Program-made: the position numbers and the translations under genes
Part shown: positions 23,942 through 32,914 of the stretch, piece after piece
Layout: each line of letters begins with the position of its first letter
Position numbering within the stretch: the stretch's first letter is position 1
Origin: Planctomycetota bacterium
GTDB taxonomy: Bacteria > Planctomycetota > UBA11346
Length of the DNA: 64,000 bases
Direction: 5' to 3'
Assembly (NCBI GenBank): GCA_014193115.1
Contig: BJHQ01000008.1
Span: 48,648-112,647 of the forward strand
The notes under the pieces: model-generated
What the model was told of the DNA's origin: nothing
Database searches by the model: none
The model's input: only the letters and a program-made list of their open reading frames with translations

Positions 23942-25306
23942 CTACATGGTCGTTTTGACCACCACATTGAAATGCGGTGAAAATCCAAGTTTTTCGTAGC
24001 GTTTCACTGTAGAATCCCAGCGCTGTCGTTGGCGATCCGAAACGATCTGGAAGATCGTTTCGCGGTCGATGCCGGGGTGGGCGATCAGGTCGGCCAGGAT
24101 GCAGCGCACGTCGCGGGTGGAGAGCAGCGGGATGGCTTCGGCTTGGCGGATTCGTTCTTCGAGCGCGAACAGGCTGGCCATCATGCAGAGGGTCATGTGG
24201 CGGTGCCATCCGACCCAGGTGCGGACTTCGTAGTGGGCGAGGCCAAGTTCCGATTTGGCGTCGCCGAGGGCGTGCTCGATCCAGAAGCGCTGGCGCTCGA
24301 TCCGGACCAGGTCGAGCAATCGTGTCTCGGCTGCGGAATTGGTCAGAGCGTAGTGGATTTCCTTGTGATCATTGGGATCTCTGACGACCAGCACGGTCCA
24401 CTGGCGGGCGTTGGCTTCGTCGTGGTCCCACAACCAGACGCGGTGCTGAAGCGCCTCGACGATGATCGGCCCCAGGGTGGCGTGGCGGACCTGGAGTCGC
24501 TGCCACGCACCTGGTTTCTGGGCCTGCGCCCAGTCAGCGACTTTCGTGCTGGTAATGGACGTCACCAAACGCTTGGGCTGACGCCCGCGCCGACCTGTCG
24601 GCGCAGGGACCACCGGCTTGGGATCTTCCAGGTACATCCGCTGGCTGCTGTGGACATCGGCCATGAACCGCTCGCCCGCATCGTCGAGTTCCCTCAGAAA
24701 TTGCGGCTCTTTCCCATATCCGGCGTCGACGCCGACACATGCGAACCGGGCTCCGGCCGAGCGCGCCTCGCGGATCATCTCCAACGCCAACTGCGATTTG
24801 GTCCTGAAATTCCGCTCATCGTCCGGGATGCAGGCCTTCGCGCAGCGCTTGGGCGCCTCAGTCCATTCCCTGGGCAGATAGAGCCGGACCGCGATCAGAG
24901 CGACGCCAATACCCTGCGATAATGCAGCGAAAACACCAACCTGACTGTTGTCCACCTTGCCCAGGCGACCGTTCCACTGCCGAGTGACCCCAGCCGAATG
25001 CCGACCCTTTTTCGAACATGCCGATTCATCGATGATCAGCAGCGAATCCGCATGCCCGCCGAGCAACCGATCGGCATCCACCGTCAACTGCCGTTGCACC
25101 GCGCGATGATCCCACTTTGCCTGGCTCAGCAGGTATTGCAGATTCTGATGCCCAGCGCCCTCAATCGACTCGGAAATCTGCTGAAGATTCTTCCGCTCGG
25201 CGCGGAAGAGCCCGCGCAAAAAGTACAACGCCGACTCGGCCACAGAACGAGTCCGGCTGCGGAAGAAATCCTGATACCGCGCCGCGAAATCATCGAGGCG
25301 ATCCAC
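23942..25306 (-). CDS. IS701-family DDE transposase
   Basis: 454 residues. The order of motifs fits IS701/SRSO17 transposases: FFRSRTRSVAESALYFLRGL, then QYLLSQAKWDHRAVQ, LLIIDESACSKKGRHSAGV (first Asp), CVGVDAGYGKEPQFL (second Asp) and RQRFWIEHALGDAKSELGL (Glu). Length is normal for the family and the frame is intact, so it may be active. The terminal inverted repeats could not be placed with confidence; the right end must lie within the ~100 bp between the transposase start and the reverse transcriptase stop. Confidence 0.88.
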   Translation of the reverse strand: MDRLDDFAARYQDFFRSRTRSVAESALYFLRGLFRAERKNLQQISESIEGAGHQNLQYLLSQAKWDHRAVQRQLTVDADRLLGGHADSLLIIDESACSKKGRHSAGVTRQWNGRLGKVDNSQVGVFAALSQGIGVALIAVRLYLPREWTEAPKRCAKACIPDDERNFRTKSQLALEMIREARSAGARFACVGVDAGYGKEPQFLRELDDAGERFMADVHSSQRMYLEDPKPVVPAPTGRRGRQPKRLVTSITSTKVADWAQAQKPGAWQRLQVRHATLGPIIVEALQHRVWLWDHDEANARQWTVLVVRDPNDHKEIHYALTNSAAETRLLDLVRIERQRFWIEHALGDAKSELGLAHYEVRTWVGWHRHMTLCMMASLFALEERIRQAEAIPLLSTRDVRCILADLIAHPGIDRETIFQIVSDRQRQRWDSTVKRYEKLGFSPHFNVVVKTTM

Positions 25307-25409
25307 CAGATCACGCAGTCTTGCGTGAAGACACGGGGGATCGACGACAGGGGATGGACCTGGGGATCATGGCGGCTCTCCGTGGAGCGGGTGGTGCATT
25401 TACCTGATG

Positions 25410-27011
25410 TTATACTGAACTATTGGAGTTTTGTTGAGTACGATTATGTAGAACTATCCACCTCAGATCAGCTGGATGCTCAAGCGCATTGCGGTAGCGC
25501 TGGGCAGAGGCCTCCCTGTTATCGCTCAAGATTGATCCGATTTTCAACAAATCCAACTGATCTGCTTTATCGCTGCCTCGAAGATACCGGATGATATCTG
25601 CTATGTCAGCCACGATTTCCGTCGGTGGGATTGCAAAGCGTGCCTTATAGTCATCCAGCACTTGGAGCAAGCCTTGATCAGTCATGCCACTCATACCGAG
25701 TATGGTCCTCAGCGCCTGTTCTTGCTCGGCTGAGAATCGGGCAAAGCCATACGCCTGCATCCAGCCAGCTACAATCATATAACCCCGACTCAGCTTGACC
25801 AACCTGGATAGGATCGGGTGGGCATGTTGGATCGGTGGAGCGAATTCATTGCTCCTCAGATTTTCCAATAACGAGATGAGTGATCGATCAGACAAGCTGA
25901 ACTCCAGACCGGTTGACTCTAGGCTGAAATTCACTCCCAGATACCGAGCTGCTGCCTCTTTGGGCACCTTGTTCCCAACCCGTACTGGATGGATCACGCC
26001 GGTCCTGAGGTCTACGATGATTGATTTCTCAGGATGGAGCTGCATTCCCAGCTTTTCAGCCTTTTTCTGGATGCGCTCAAAGCCTTCCTGAGCGCCTGCA
26101 ACCGTCTCGTGGAGTACCAGGATGTCATCGACATATCTCAGCCATGGCCCTTGGAGGTTGATCGTGGTGTCTATCGTATCGCAGGCATAGAGATTGGCCA
26201 AGGTCGGGCTCAACGGGTTACCCTGTGGTAGGCCTTTGCCTTCGCGATTGAGTATCAATGGCTCGATCAGGCGTTTGAGTTCAGGAATGTGACGAATCTG
26301 GGTATCGCCATCAAGCATGTTCAGCACTCGTTTTGGTTTCACGCTGCCAAAGAAATCCTTAATGTCAGCCAGCAGCAGCACTTTTCTGTCAGTTTCAGCT
26401 ACTGCATGACGTAATGCACCCAATACCGTTGGGCAAGTCACTCCCGCTCGACACCCGACGACGTTATTTTCCAATCGTTGACTATAGAATGAGCCCAGAG
26501 TTATTGCCGCCGCTCCTGACAAGATTCGAGTAGCATTGCATTCGATACTCAGCGTCCGTGGTCCTTTCGATTTTAAACGACACTCTTTACCCCACAGACT
26601 GCGCAGTGATTCATCGTTGATCTTCTCGTCAAACACGTATTTCTCGATCTTGACCAATTCAGGCGGCTCGATTGCTATCTTCCCCATCCGGATATCGGAC
26701 TGATATTGTAGCGCCAGGTACTCTCGCTGTTCTATCGTGCCTATCCAGTCGACGTCTTCTGGACCGTCTAATGGCGTCATAGGACGTTCGCGTAGCATCC
26801 CCATAGATATGCCAGCAGCCAACATCGGGACAGACGTCAGCGCCTCAAACGCGTTGTATGTTCGACCCTTGATCGTGACTGACCAATCGGCCAGAGGTCG
26901 GCAGCCATTGGTTTGTCCATGTTGGGCGAGTTTATACCTGACGGTCGATACGAATCCATCATTTCTGATGGACTCAAGGGAACGAACGCCTGCTCTTGTA
27001 CCGTAGCTCAT
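25410..27011 (-). CDS. Orphan reverse transcriptase, group II-like, no maturase domain
   Basis: 533 residues from the ATG at 27011 (AGGGA upstream); a TTG 12 codons earlier is less likely. Reverse transcriptase motifs: LLLADIKDFFGSV (215-), GLPQGNPLSPTLANLY (around 263), WLRYVDDILVL (catalytic YVDD, 293-296), MQLHPEKS and RYLGVNF. About 190 residues precede the palm and ~190 follow it. There is no maturase X domain, no HNH endonuclease and no retron VTG motif. The family cannot be fixed by eye; group II-like or unknown-group (defence-associated) types are the main options. The IS701 element lies directly past its 3' end, so the C-terminus may be altered. The ~475 bp upstream are free of genes. 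Confidence 0.75.
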   Translation of the reverse strand: MSYGTRAGVRSLESIRNDGFVSTVRYKLAQHGQTNGCRPLADWSVTIKGRTYNAFEALTSVPMLAAGISMGMLRERPMTPLDGPEDVDWIGTIEQREYLALQYQSDIRMGKIAIEPPELVKIEKYVFDEKINDESLRSLWGKECRLKSKGPRTLSIECNATRILSGAAAITLGSFYSQRLENNVVGCRAGVTCPTVLGALRHAVAETDRKVLLLADIKDFFGSVKPKRVLNMLDGDTQIRHIPELKRLIEPLILNREGKGLPQGNPLSPTLANLYACDTIDTTINLQGPWLRYVDDILVLHETVAGAQEGFERIQKKAEKLGMQLHPEKSIIVDLRTGVIHPVRVGNKVPKEAAARYLGVNFSLESTGLEFSLSDRSLISLLENLRSNEFAPPIQHAHPILSRLVKLSRGYMIVAGWMQAYGFARFSAEQEQALRTILGMSGMTDQGLLQVLDDYKARFAIPPTEIVADIADIIRYLRGSDKADQLDLLKIGSILSDNREASAQRYRNALEHPADLRWIVLHNRTQQNSNSSV

Positions 27012-27486
27012 GACATCCCTACATATGGCGTGGCCGGTGTTAGGCAATCAAGATGTATGGTCACCCCATCTACTGCCCCCATATCAGCTTATTGGCGTAT
27101 TTGCTCTCCGATTTTACGATGCGTTACCATCTCAAGCATCAACAGCTTTTCGCCCAATATTAAAACAAACTGCTGTTCGTTTCCTTGGTAATACTTAACC
27201 CCAGATGCATCATGGGACCACCAGATCGATTAGCCCATCGCTGTTCTCACTCCGATCGGAATTGTGGGAGCATAGTGTGACGTGTTCGTCATTCTGCAAC
27301 CATTTTCTGCCAATCGTATGTAACTGACCTCCCCGTGGGGGGTGTGCTGGCCTGTATTCATACCCCCCTGAGGGGCTGAGCTTAATAATCGACCAAATTG
27401 TCGCATATAGAGGTGAAGGGAGCGGCTGCTATCAGCCAATCCTTTTTTCCCTATCACCCTATGCGACCTCGTCGCAGGAGCCTCCC
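27012..27486. other. Intergenic between divergent RT and accessory operon, 475 bp
   Basis: No gene. Around 27325-27390 there are G/C-run hairpins (CCTCCCCGTGGGGGG and CCCCCCTGAGGGG). As the 5' region of the RT gene it is the place to look for an RT-associated noncoding RNA. Confidence 0.45.
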
Positions 27487-27717
27487 ATGCCTGTCGAAAT
27501 CCCTTTCTCCCAACTCGGCCGTGGACTGACCTCGGCTGAAGCTGATGGATCGCTCTCACGCCAGTTCGGCCTGAAACCCGTGCGCGACCATCAACTTGGA
27601 AAAACACAGATCGAACCCTGGTCGGTCCGGTTTGTCCATCCACCTCTGTTGACCTCCAATCTCAGTTCGCCAAGTCAGAACATGCGCCAGGAAGTTCAAA
27701 GGCCATTCCGCCGCTGA
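27487..27717 (+). CDS. Hypothetical small protein, first gene of the accessory block
   Basis: 76 residues starting after GCAGGAGCCTCCC. Polar, with a basic C-terminus (MRQEVQRPFRR). Not recognised. The same leader style (AGGA plus ~8 bases ending CCC before ATG) recurs at 27796, 29969 and 32156, which suggests these genes share one origin. Confidence 0.5.
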   Translation: MPVEIPFSQLGRGLTSAEADGSLSRQFGLKPVRDHQLGKTQIEPWSVRFVHPPLLTSNLSSPSQNMRQEVQRPFRR

Positions 27718-27795
27718 ACAGTCATCCACCGTCCATCCACTCATCTGCCACCAGCGGATTATACCCTGGTGGCAGGTGCTTTCTAGGAACCTCCC

Positions 27796-28242
27796 ATGGC
27801 TATCAAGCTCGTGGTCAACATTGCCAAAAAAATCCCTGGACCCAGCGAATACAGCTCGGTCCAAGCCTCCTGTTCTATCGAAGGCGAGCTGTCGGCTGGT
27901 CAACATCCCCAGGTCGAAGCCGCCCGTCTGTTTTCTCAAGCCGAAGCTGCGGTCAATCAGCAACTTGGGCAGGTGGATATCAAGTCAGTAGCTCCTACCC
28001 CGGTTCAGAGATGGACTCAACCCACGGCCTCCAACAACACTACGCCCAATCAATCCCAGAGTCCTCAGCGTCGGTCTCCCGCACCGGTGACAGAAAGCCA
28101 GCTTCGGTTCATCAGCCGTCTGCTCGATGCAGGTAAAGGCAGCCGGGATGCGATTCTGGCCCAGCATCAGGTTGGCGATCTGCGTGACCTGTCGTGCAAG
28201 GCAGCAGCATCGGTGATTGATACGTTGAAAGCCGTCACCTGA
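27796..28242 (+). CDS. Hypothetical protein with a C-terminal helical module
   Basis: 148 residues, start preceded by TAGGAACCTCCC. The N-terminal ~45 residues look like strands (MAIKLVVNIAKKI, SSVQASCSIEGEL), the middle is Pro/Gln/Ser-rich linker, and the C-terminal ~50 (TESQLRFISRLL...LSCKAAASVIDTLK) resemble the short helical unit attached to phage single-strand annealing and DUF-type recombination proteins. Its stop overlaps the start of the next gene by one base. Confidence 0.5.
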   Translation: MAIKLVVNIAKKIPGPSEYSSVQASCSIEGELSAGQHPQVEAARLFSQAEAAVNQQLGQVDIKSVAPTPVQRWTQPTASNNTTPNQSQSPQRRSPAPVTESQLRFISRLLDAGKGSRDAILAQHQVGDLRDLSCKAAASVIDTLKAVT

Positions 28243-28964
28243 TGATCGACCATCTCAGCCATTCTCAAGTCCAGGGCTTTGTCATGTGTCCACGTAAATG
28301 GCACTATGAAAAGGTTGAACAGCGACCGAAGGAACGGACGCCAGCGACCTTGGCCTTTGGTTGTGCTGTCCATGACGCTCTGGCCGCAGTGAATGAAGCC
28401 GCGATTGCCTGCGAATCGATCGACGCATCAGCGGCTTTCGACAGGACCTGGAAAGCCACTGTCGCCCAATCCCAAGCGCCGATCCATTATGGCAAAGACG
28501 AGGCCGACCTCCTCCTGGCCAAAGGTAAGGCACTGGTGGCCACGTATGTACCACCTTCTGGCATCATCGGAGTGGAACAGCCGTTCACGGTAGAGCTTGA
28601 TCCTGCTTTGCCACCCATCACTGGCCGCATCGATCTGATCCGCTTGAACAGCGTTGGTGATCTCATCCTGACCGATCTGAAGACCAGTGCCAGCAAGCTA
28701 TTGTCCGACACCGCAGCCGTAGAAGCCCAATTATCGCTCTACAATCTGGCCTACCCGTCATCAGGCCATGAAGTCATCGTCCTTGGGAAAACCAAAACGC
28801 CGACGATCACGTTTCAGGCGATTGTACCGTGGCCTGTGGCTGAATTGCGTCAGCATTATCGTGACGTGCATTTGGCTATGGTGTCGGGCATCAAGTACCG
28901 TGTTCGCGGATGGCAATGCCCGAGCTGTCCATATGCCGATCACTGCCAGGCGGATAGGCAATGA
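28242..28964 (+). CDS. PD-(D/E)xK nuclease, RecB/Cas4-like
   Basis: 240 residues. Active-site pattern: VHDAL (His), ITGRIDLI (Asp) and LILTDLKTS (Asp-x-Lys). Cys16 (FVMCPRKW) together with Cys226, Cys229 and Cys235 near the end (WQCPSCPYADHC) match the iron-sulfur cluster of Cas4/AddB-type nucleases. It would degrade or trim DNA ends, probably in recombination of the element. It overlaps both neighbours by a few bases. Confidence 0.82.
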   Translation: MIDHLSHSQVQGFVMCPRKWHYEKVEQRPKERTPATLAFGCAVHDALAAVNEAAIACESIDASAAFDRTWKATVAQSQAPIHYGKDEADLLLAKGKALVATYVPPSGIIGVEQPFTVELDPALPPITGRIDLIRLNSVGDLILTDLKTSASKLLSDTAAVEAQLSLYNLAYPSSGHEVIVLGKTKTPTITFQAIVPWPVAELRQHYRDVHLAMVSGIKYRVRGWQCPSCPYADHCQADRQ

Positions 28965-29440
28965 TCGCCGCACCAACCCGATTCTGGATTCCTGTTGCGA
29001 GTATCGGCCCGGCAATGGCTGAGCTGGCCCAGGCATTCGGTCTTACCATAGAAAGCGTATCTGAAGTCCTGGCCGGACCTATCACGGGTGATCCACCTAT
29101 GACTGGTACTGGTCTGGTCGTGGTTGAGCAGGTTCGTTGCCTGACTTGGTCGAATCCTGCCTGCATGCATGGAGGCTATGCGATCGAAACCGCTCTCGCC
29201 CAAGCTCGAATCCCGTACCTGCGCTGTCATGCTGGTGGAACCGACTGTTCAGCCGGTGCATCTGCGTTCCATCCTGACCATCCACCGGCTGATATCGCGT
29301 GCAATCTGGTGGACGAACCCGTTGTGGTGGTCGAAATCATTGATGGTCAACCGATGATTGACCGGGAAGCGCTGGATGAGATTAGACGGTATGCATTCAT
29401 TCGTCGATTGGTGTTGGCCGAAAGCCGCTATCTGACCTGA
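28961..29440 (+). CDS. Hypothetical protein coupled to the RecB-like nuclease
   Basis: 159 residues; ATG overlaps the preceding stop (ATGA), so translation is coupled. Sequence is hydrophobic-mixed, with HAGGTDCSAGASAFHPDHPP in the middle and a helical C-terminus (LDEIRRYAFIRRLVLAES). Three to four Cys/His could bind metal. Not recognised. Confidence 0.5.
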   Translation: MIAAPTRFWIPVASIGPAMAELAQAFGLTIESVSEVLAGPITGDPPMTGTGLVVVEQVRCLTWSNPACMHGGYAIETALAQARIPYLRCHAGGTDCSAGASAFHPDHPPADIACNLVDEPVVVVEIIDGQPMIDREALDEIRRYAFIRRLVLAESRYLT

Positions 29441-29968
29441 GTCGTTCGATGCCGTCCTCCTAGGTGAGGACAAACATCCAATAGTGTCCGCGCAGACAAT
29501 AATCTGTACCGTATTCATAATAGTACATCTTTGTACAAAATGCCATTCGTCAGCAGGTGAGGAACGGATTCGACTCAACAGGTGCGAATAGTGTCCGCGC
29601 GGACAAAATTCCATGTCGTGATCATGATAATACATCTCTGTACATGGCGCCTCCTCATTAGGAAGTGAATAGTGTCCGCGCGGACACTGTTCGTCTCGAT
29701 AGAATCGACCGAATGACCATGGAATGGCATCTATGTACTACCAGGAGCCATATTGGACGTAATCCAGGTGCGCTTGATACCACAGCAAATACCCAACGAT
29801 TTTCCATTCTATTCATTGCGTCCATAATGGCCCCTATTAGTAAATAGTGTCCGCGCGGACACTATTCGTCTTGTGCGGACACTATTCGTCCACACCGGCA
29901 TTCCCTCTCAATCAAACCCACCAGCCCTGGCCATCCGGCCGGGGCGCTTTCGTTCCTAGGAGTTTCCC
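29441..29968. promoter_or_regulatory. Gene-free control region with palindromic operator-like sites
   Basis: 528 bp without a gene. GTCCGCGC[G/A]GAC occurs at 29486-29497, 29593-29604, 29674-29685 and 29849-29860, each preceded by ATAGT. The last is the centre of a perfect 24-bp palindrome at 29843-29866 with half site AATAGTGTCCGC; a half site follows at 29874. Two copies of TACATCT.TGTAC lie after the first and second sites. The array ends about 80 bp before a ribbon-helix-helix gene, so autoregulation by that protein is plausible. Confidence 0.6.
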
Positions 29969-30154
29969 ATGCCCCACGTCCGTAAGCTGCCCTGGCCGTG
30001 TTCCCGTATTGAGCGGGACGTGCTTCACGAGTTGTGGTCAGAGGCCCAACGCACCGGCCGACCGATCACCGCCATCGTCAAAGACGCGGTCGATCAGCAC
30101 CTCAATCACCTCGCTGCTGAGGCTGCCGGCCCCTCACTGCACGTCGCGGCCTGA
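29969..30154 (+). CDS. Ribbon-helix-helix DNA-binding protein
   Basis: 61 residues, start after TAGGAGTTTCCC. SRIERDVLHELWSEAQRTGR is followed by PITAIVKDAVDQHLN; a short strand plus two helices of this kind is the RHH/CopG/Arc pattern. Such proteins bind palindromic operators as dimers of dimers. The palindromes upstream are natural targets. An antitoxin role was considered, but no toxin gene follows. Confidence 0.65.
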   Translation: MPHVRKLPWPCSRIERDVLHELWSEAQRTGRPITAIVKDAVDQHLNHLAAEAAGPSLHVAA

Positions 30155-30158
30155 AACC

Positions 30159-30623
30159 ATGAGCCACGGAGCCTTCATTAACATCGTTGATGCCATGCTC
30201 GACATGGACGAAGTCGTTCGCAAGTATCCTTCCGTCGCCTCGGCATTCGAGGCCTGGAAGGCACTGCTTGAGGTCATCCCCGCATTTGCCAAAAAGAGCA
30301 AGAACGAATGGTACGAAGGCAACCTTGACGCCGACTGTGTTAGCGATGCCTTCTACGAGAGCATGGAGCAAGATGACGATGATATCGAGTCCCACTGCGA
30401 ATCTCTCATGGCCGGATTCAAGACCCTGAACACGGACTTCGCTGCCGCCACAGGACTTCATCTGGGCCTCACCTATGTTGGCGAGGCCGAAGACAGTTAT
30501 GCCGATATCAGCGAGCAATGGGTCTACTACGCCATTGACGCCTATCCCATTCCGGAACTGACGCCCACGGCGTTGGCCAGTGGACTCAGTTTCAAACGCC
30601 AGCAGTGGGTCACCTACGGCTGA
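30159..30623 (+). CDS. Hypothetical acidic protein
   Basis: 154 residues (MSHGAFINIVDAML...). Acidic, with MEQDDDDIESHCESLM in the middle and aromatic-rich sequence toward the end (EQWVYYAIDAYPIPEL). Strong acidity suggests a DNA mimic or a protein-binding adaptor, but no family was recognised. It starts 4 bases after the RHH stop. Confidence 0.55.
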   Translation: MSHGAFINIVDAMLDMDEVVRKYPSVASAFEAWKALLEVIPAFAKKSKNEWYEGNLDADCVSDAFYESMEQDDDDIESHCESLMAGFKTLNTDFAAATGLHLGLTYVGEAEDSYADISEQWVYYAIDAYPIPELTPTALASGLSFKRQQWVTYG

Positions 30624-30794
30624 GCACTGGTGCTCATGAAAAGGCCGGTCAATCGGCACCTCAAGGACCTCGGTCCCTCGCATGCATTCACCCATGTCAC
30701 CGTCGGCCACGCCGCTGACCCGACCAAGTCCGCCGCCCTCGATTCGTCTAGGGCGGCGAACTGGAAACCAACCATCAACCATCGGAGCAACTCA

Positions 30795-32099
30795 ATGCAT
30801 TTCCAGGACTACATCACGACCCAACGACAAACTGCCCCGAAACCCGGCGCCGACATCCGCAGCCGTTGGGTCTCCCGTGTTGTTGCTCGCGGACTCCAGA
30901 CCCAGGGCCGAGCCGGCGCTGATGCGTATCTGCGCGACTACGGGCGCGGTATCGCGGTCGCCAAGATCATCGCCTTCGCCCTCCACGCCGAGTCCGAAGG
31001 TTGCGGCGAGCTGGCCGCCGGGTTCTGGGCTGCGGCCTATACCCGGCAGACCGGTCGGTCAGCACCAGCCAGCGAAATGGTACCAGCAGCCGATGCCCTC
31101 GGTGTGGCAACAGCCGCCCCAGCTCCGGCACCGATGACAACGAATTTCCCTGATTTCCCGCAGCATCTTCAGCCTGGTGCGGTGCTGACCATGCAGCCAG
31201 TGGACACCAATCGGACCCGAGACGATCTCATCGCTGATCCGGCATACATCGCCCAGCCAAAGCGTGATGGCTGCCGGATCGTGGTCTTCGCCAGTCCCGA
31301 CCACGTCGCCTATCAGAGCCGGTCCACCAGCCTGGTTCCCTCACCGGGCGCGGCCTTCGATCAGGCATTCCTCACCGTCGCTCGGGCACGAGGTCAGTTC
31401 ATCCTCGATGGGGAACTGCTTTTCCTCGACCACTGCGGCGGCGAGCACCGGACCGGCAGCCAGGCTGCCACCGCGAACGCTGGGATCGGCAGCCCGGACG
31501 CACCGGTGGTCTGCGTGATCGCTGTATTCAAAGCGCTCTATGCGCGCGGTCTGGATCTCTCTGGGCATGACGAGCTGACGCGAATCCGTGCGTCAGAGCC
31601 GTTTGTCGAACTCGCCCAGGACCAACTCGCCCAGGCCGGTGTCATCGACAGCCGCGTCGATCAGGTGCCCACAGCCTGGACGCCGAACGAGAAGTTGGCG
31701 CTGACGATTACCCAGCGTTCGGAGGGCCGTGAGGGAGAGGTCTGGATCCAGCGCTCGACCACCTACCGGCCGGGCAAGACTGGTGGCGAGATCTTCGTTC
31801 GCACGAAATACGTGGAAGAGACCGAGGTCGTCATCACTGGCCTGACGCCGACCACGGTCGCCGGTCGGGCCTTCGGCGCCATCGACGTTGCCGCCAGGTA
31901 TCCTGACGGATCGTTGCGTCCTGTCGGCAAGGTCGGCACCGGCTTCGATCAGGCCGAGGCCGGTCGGATCCGCGACCTGTTCAGCAAGCACCCCAACGGG
32001 CTGCGCATCAGCGTGCGGCACCAGGGCCGGACCGAGGCTGGCCAGCTCTGGCATGCACGGTTCCAGCGAATCATCGGTCCGGTCGGCGAACGCACCTGA
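30795..32099 (+). CDS. ATP-dependent DNA ligase
   Basis: 434 residues from the ATG at 30795 (GGAG upstream); an earlier in-frame start at 30630 lacks support. Adenylation motif I is QPKRDGCRIV with Lys156, motif III is FILDGELLFLD, motif IV GREGEVWIQR and the terminal Lys-rich motif FVRTKYVEETEVVI. The last ~80 residues form an OB-fold-like domain (GAIDVAARYPDGSLRPVGKV). The first ~110 residues are an added helical region. Seals nicks in DNA during replication or repair of the element. Bacterial chromosomes use an NAD-dependent ligase for this, so an ATP-dependent one here fits mobile DNA. Confidence 0.82.
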   Translation: MHFQDYITTQRQTAPKPGADIRSRWVSRVVARGLQTQGRAGADAYLRDYGRGIAVAKIIAFALHAESEGCGELAAGFWAAAYTRQTGRSAPASEMVPAADALGVATAAPAPAPMTTNFPDFPQHLQPGAVLTMQPVDTNRTRDDLIADPAYIAQPKRDGCRIVVFASPDHVAYQSRSTSLVPSPGAAFDQAFLTVARARGQFILDGELLFLDHCGGEHRTGSQAATANAGIGSPDAPVVCVIAVFKALYARGLDLSGHDELTRIRASEPFVELAQDQLAQAGVIDSRVDQVPTAWTPNEKLALTITQRSEGREGEVWIQRSTTYRPGKTGGEIFVRTKYVEETEVVITGLTPTTVAGRAFGAIDVAARYPDGSLRPVGKVGTGFDQAEAGRIRDLFSKHPNGLRISVRHQGRTEAGQLWHARFQRIIGPVGERT

Positions 32100-32155
32100 C
32101 CAGCACACCGCCACATCACGACACCGCATCAATCCCAACCCCCAGGAAGCATCCC

Positions 32156-32860
32156 ATGATTTCCTTCTCCATTCCCCGCAACTCAGCTGATCGCCTGTCC
32201 CGTCTGGGTCTGGCTTGTGGCTCCGAAAACACCCTGCTCGACCACATCGCCCTGCGAGTTGGTGACAGCCAGGTCCGCTTCACGGCCACCAACGGAAAAC
32301 TGCTGGCCAGTCTCCTGATCTCGTCCGAGGACATCGTTGGCTCCGGAGACTGCATCCTGGATCGCGAGCAATTCACCGCGGCCATGAAGACTGCTGTCAA
32401 ACACTCGGGCAGGATCGCATTCAGGATCGACGACACCGAAGCCCGGATCACCTCTGGCACGACATCGTCGGTTGTCCGGCGGTTGGTCGGGACCTTTCCC
32501 AACGTCGACCACGTCTGGACCAAGCCGGTCGGTCGCCGCTGGTTGCCGACGATGTCCAGCCTCGATCACCAGCTGACCGGCATTGCCCACAAGATCGCTG
32601 GTAGCAAGCAACCCCTGCTCTTTTCCTCGCCGGTCGAGTCTGGCAACCGTCTGGAGCGCCTGTGGGCCGTACCAGGTGCTCAGCCTGACGAACCTCTGAG
32701 TCTGAGTGTGCTACGCAGTACCGTATCCGCCCCGGCCTACTGGAGCGATCACGAGCTGGCTGTGCTGGTCATGCCAGTGACCCGGGGTGATGCCGAACGG
32801 CAGTTCGATCTCAGCCCCCACGCCTTGTCACTGCCACAGGTCGCCGCGTTGGCAGCCTGA
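32156..32860 (+). CDS. Sliding-clamp-like (DnaN-like) protein
   Basis: 234 residues. VRFTATNGKLLASLLI, ILDREQFTAAMKTA and RRLVGTFPNVDHVW follow the beta-clamp domain pattern (the 'TDG.rla' strand and 'idG.fPd..' strand). At 234 residues it holds about two of the three domains of a bacterial clamp, so a trimeric ring or a decoy is possible. Start preceded by AGGAAGCATCCC. Next to a ligase and a nuclease it would serve a self-contained replication/repair set. Moderate certainty: similarity was judged by eye. Confidence 0.55.
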   Translation: MISFSIPRNSADRLSRLGLACGSENTLLDHIALRVGDSQVRFTATNGKLLASLLISSEDIVGSGDCILDREQFTAAMKTAVKHSGRIAFRIDDTEARITSGTTSSVVRRLVGTFPNVDHVWTKPVGRRWLPTMSSLDHQLTGIAHKIAGSKQPLLFSSPVESGNRLERLWAVPGAQPDEPLSLSVLRSTVSAPAYWSDHELAVLVMPVTRGDAERQFDLSPHALSLPQVAALAA

Positions 32861-32914
32861 TCCATCCACCCCATGCATTCGGCGGCATCAACGTCGCCGG
32901 TCAAGGAACCCTTC

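Noticed and set aside
25378..25395. Left attachment site of the tRNA-Gly element (CGTGGAGCGGG match)
   Set aside because: Only 11 bases match the tRNA 3' region and the site lies at the IS end; likely chance.
25410..27011. Diversity-generating retroelement or group II intron
   Set aside because: No template/variable repeat pair with A-specific changes, no maturase or endonuclease domain and no intron RNA domain was seen.
29969..30623. Toxin-antitoxin pair (RHH gene plus acidic gene)
   Set aside because: The second product is strongly acidic and shows no toxin fold; an RHH autoregulator with a separate gene is simpler.
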